Assembly (NCBI GenBank): GCA_035582835.1
Contig: JAYKAV010003363.1
Span: 24,245-88,244, forward strand
Source: Phoebastria nigripes
Taxonomy: Eukaryota; Chordata; Aves; Procellariiformes; Diomedeidae
DNA length: 64,000 bases
Reading direction: 5' to 3'
Shown: in pieces, positions 61,354 to 64,000 of the stretch
Layout: each line of letters begins with the position of its first letter
Position numbering within the stretch: the stretch's first letter is position 1
Notes under the pieces: generated by a model
The model's input: only the letters and a program-made list of their open reading frames with translations
Database searches by the model: none
What the model was told of the DNA's origin: nothing
Program-made: the position numbers and the translations under genes

Positions 61354-61715
61354 CTAAAAATAAATTACTAAATATTTTACAACCTAAAGAAGTCTTTCAT
61401 ATATATACATACACACACAAACACATATATGGGACTATACATACACTTATATGAAAACTACTGTTTTATCAATACACAGGTATAATGTTCAGACATAAAT
61501 CTTCCAGCAGACACATAAAACTCAATTGAGCCAGAAAGTTGCAGGAGCGTATATTAATGATGCAGATGAGACACTCCTTTCCAAATCACTTCTGGAAATT
61601 TAAACACAATATAGTGCCAAAAAGAAATCTGTACTACTGGAAACAGAATTCCTGATAAAGGATCATGGACTTTGGTTACTTAGCCTTTCCTAAGGGAAAA
61701 AAAGAGTTTATAACC

Positions 61716-63580
61716 TTTGGAAGAAGGGGCCGGTCACTCACGAGGACTACAAGGATGTCGTGAGGTTATGCAGGGAGAAAATTAGAAGGGCCAAAGCCCA
61801 ACTAGAACTTAATCTGGCTACTGCCATAAAAGACAATAAAAAATGTTTCTATAAATACATTAGCAACAAAAGGAGGGCTAAGGAGAATCTCCACCCTTTA
61901 TTGGATGCGGGGGGAAACACAGTGACAAAGGATGAGGAAAAGGCTGAGGTATTTAATGCCTTCTTTGCCTCAGTCTTTAGCAGTAACACCAGCTGTTCTC
62001 AGGGTACCCAGCCCCCTGAACTGGAAGACAGGGACGGGGAGAAGAACGAAGCCCCCATAATCCAAGGGGAAATGGTTAGCAACCTGCTACACCACTTAGA
62101 CACACACAAGTCTATGGGGCTGGATGGGATCCACCCAAGGGTACTGAGGGAGCTGGCAGAAGTGCTCACCAAGCCACTTTCCATCATTTATCAGCAGTCC
62201 TGGCTAACCAGGGAGGTCCCAGTTGACTGGACATTAGCAAACGTGACGCCCATCTACAAGAAGGGCTGGAAGGAGGATCCAGGGAACTACAGGCCTGTCA
62301 GTCTGACCTTGGTGCCGGGGAAGGTTATGGAGCAGATCATCCTGAGTGCCGTCACACGACATGTACAGGACAATCAGGTGATCAGGCCCAGTCAGCATGG
62401 GTTTATGAAAGGCAGGTCCTGCTTGACTAACCTGATCTCCTTCTATGACAAGGTGACCCGCTTTGTGGATGAGGGAAAGGCTGTGGATGTGGTCTACCTG
62501 GACTTTAGTAAAGCCTTTGACACCATTTCCCACAGCATTCTCCTGGAGAAGCTGGCTGCTCATGGCTTGGACGGGCATACTCTTTGCTGGGTAAAAAACT
62601 GGCTGGATGGCCGGGCCCAGAGAGTTGTGGTGAATGGAGTTAAATCCAGTTGGTGGCTGGTCACAAGTGGTGTTCCCCAGGGCTCAGTATTGGGGCCAGT
62701 TCTGTTTAAGTGTCTGTCTGCAGACGACACCAACTTGGGCAGGAGTGTTGATCTGCCTGAGGGAAGGAAGGCTCTACAGGGGGATCTGGACAGGCTGGAT
62801 CCATGGGCCAAGGCCAATTGTATGATGTTCAACAAGGCTAAGTGCCAGGTCCTGCACTTAGCAACGCTACAGGCTTGGGGAAGAGTGGCTGGAAGCTTCC
62901 TGGCGGAAAAGGGCCTGGGGGTGTTTGTCGACAGCTGGCTGAATATGAGCCAGCAGTGTGCCCAGGTGGCCAAGAAGGCCAACGGCATCTTGGCTTGTAT
63001 CAGAAATAGTGTGGCCAGCAGGACTAAGGAAGTGATTGTCCCCCTGTACTCAGTACTGGTGAGGCCGCACCTCGAATACTGTGTTTGGTTTTGGGCCCCT
63101 CACTACAAGAAAGACATTGAGGTGCTGGAGCGTGTCCAGAGAAGAGCAACAAAGCTGGTGAAGGGTCTAGAGGTCAAGTCCTGTGAGAAGCAGCTGAGGG
63201 AACTGGGGTTGTTTAGTCTGGAGAAAAGGAAGCTGAGGGGAGACCTTATCGTTCTCTACAACTACCTGAAAGGAGGTTGCAGCGAGGTGGGTGTTGGTCT
63301 CTTCTCCCAAGCAACTAGTGATAGGACGAGAGGAAATGGCCTCAAGTTGTGCCAGGGGAGGTTTAGATTGGATATTAGGAAAAATTTCTTCACCGAAAGG
63401 GTTGTCAAGCATTGGAACAGGCTTCCCAGGGAAGTGGTTGAGTCACTGTCCCTGGAGGTATTTAAAAGACGTGTAGATGTGGTGCTCAGGGACATGGTTT
63501 AGTGGTGGACTTGGCAGTGTTAAGTTAACAGTTGGACTTGATGATCTTAAAGGTCTAAACGATTCTATGATTCTATAATT
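61716..63580 (+). mobile_element. CR1 LINE, long 5'-truncated copy
   Basis: About 1.87 kb of CR1, covering the reverse transcriptase and C-terminal part of ORF2, the short 3' UTR (GTTGGACTTGATGATC) and the terminal octamers ATTCTATG and ATTCTATA (63562-63577). It lies antisense within a POT1 intron. It lacks ORF1 and the endonuclease domain because of 5' truncation, so it cannot move by itself. The open frame over nearly the whole copy points to a fairly recent insertion. Confidence 0.97.
61760..63502 (+). pseudogene. CR1 ORF2 remnant: reverse transcriptase, 580 codons, internally deleted
   Basis: Non-LTR retrotransposon reverse transcriptase copies CR1 RNA into the chromosome by target-primed reverse transcription. 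In the frame, NYRPVSL and the following region form the fingers. LDFSKAFD (residues 247-254) is motif A with a catalytic Asp. [11 protein letters not shown] (303-313) is motif B. ADD (321-323) is motif C, followed by the thumb and a long C-terminal region ending [12 protein letters not shown] through [15 protein letters not shown]. Only 12 residues separate the QG of motif B from ADD. Intact CR1 proteins have a longer stretch there, so an in-frame deletion of about 15 residues is inferred. The endonuclease domain is missing upstream. The ATG at 61760 is simply the first in the truncated copy, not a true start. Expression as a protein is unlikely. Confidence 0.93.
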
Positions 63581-64000
63581 CCTGACGCATATAATGCAGT
63601 TCAGTAAAGCATTTATATTATATGCTTCATTTTGAACATCTTTAAGTCTCACCATTTCCAAGTAACACATACGCACATGCTTAAAATGTGCTCAATTTAT
63701 TTGCTTAACCATAGCTTTTATCTCAAAAAGATTATATGCCACTATAAAACAGAATAAGTATGTTAATGTGGCCATGCCTTATTATGACAGCACTATAAAA
63801 TAGAAATCTTAATCCCTACTGTATTTTAAATTTGAAAAATCAGCCTTTATTTACCTATCCCCCCAAATACTTACTCTTCATCTTAGTGGTGCTAAAGACA
63901 CATTCTGTTCCAGAGTTTCTAGTTCTTACGTAAGTTTACAATTCTAAACTGTACAGTTGCTATATTAGCCTAGAGTTTTCCAGAATCATGTAGAAAAAAA

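Larger units (their letters stand above)
61354..64000 (-). other. POT1 intron (partial, runs off the window), carrying the long CR1
   Basis: No further POT1 exon could be found up to 64000, so this intron is at least 2.6 kb. Most of it is the CR1 at 61716-63580. Flanks are AT-rich. Confidence 0.7.

Noticed and set aside
63874..63890. Possible further POT1 exon ending before GTAAGT
   Set aside because: An acceptor-like TTTAG and a donor-like GTAAGT enclose about 17 bases, but the frame that would join the next exon has a stop, and the residues do not match POT1.

Overview
The window is vertebrate nuclear DNA, almost certainly from a bird. The evidence is several CR1 LINE copies ending in the CR1 3' octamer (ATTCTATG)n, two solo LTRs of types common in birds, AT-rich non-coding DNA, and one recognisable vertebrate gene with short exons and GT-AG introns. 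Eight isolated N bases, several beside homopolymers, mark unresolved assembly positions.

Right third (about 43.6-64 kb, minus strand): the 3' half of POT1 (protection of telomeres 1), the telomeric single-strand DNA-binding subunit of shelterin. Nine coding exons could be placed to the base. All have canonical splice sites and agreeing phases, and they end at a TAG stop at 44050-44052. They encode about 343 residues: the end of the linker after the second OB fold, the third OB fold, the Holliday-junction-resolvase-like insertion and the C-terminus. Both CxxC pairs of the structural zinc site are kept. The N-terminal exons lie beyond the right edge. POT1 introns carry a long 5'-truncated CR1 with a 580-codon open frame (61.7-63.6 kb), a short CR1 (50.9-51.3 kb) and a very old CR1 relic (47.5-48.2 kb).

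Middle and left (about 0.4-43.6 kb): no convincing protein-coding gene. It holds simple repeats, a 68-base poly(A) run, an old interspersed repeat (about 6.06-6.72 kb), one CR1 tail (22.46-22.87 kb) and two solo LTRs (32051-32623 and 34781-35734), with otherwise unique AT-rich DNA.

Left edge (1 to about 420): a CpG-island-like GC-rich segment containing a perfect 22-bp tandem duplication. In human the gene beyond the 3' end of POT1, on the same strand, is GPR37. A GPR37 promoter reading leftward out of the window is therefore a reasonable positional guess, but no GPR37 coding sequence is visible.

No new multi-gene system was found. The observations most worth checking are the in-frame deletion next to the catalytic motif of the long CR1, a GT/T tract beside a POT1 splice acceptor, an unassigned 97-codon frame in the last POT1 intron, a perfect inverted repeat in intron DNA, and the shared antisense orientation of all the oriented transposons relative to POT1.
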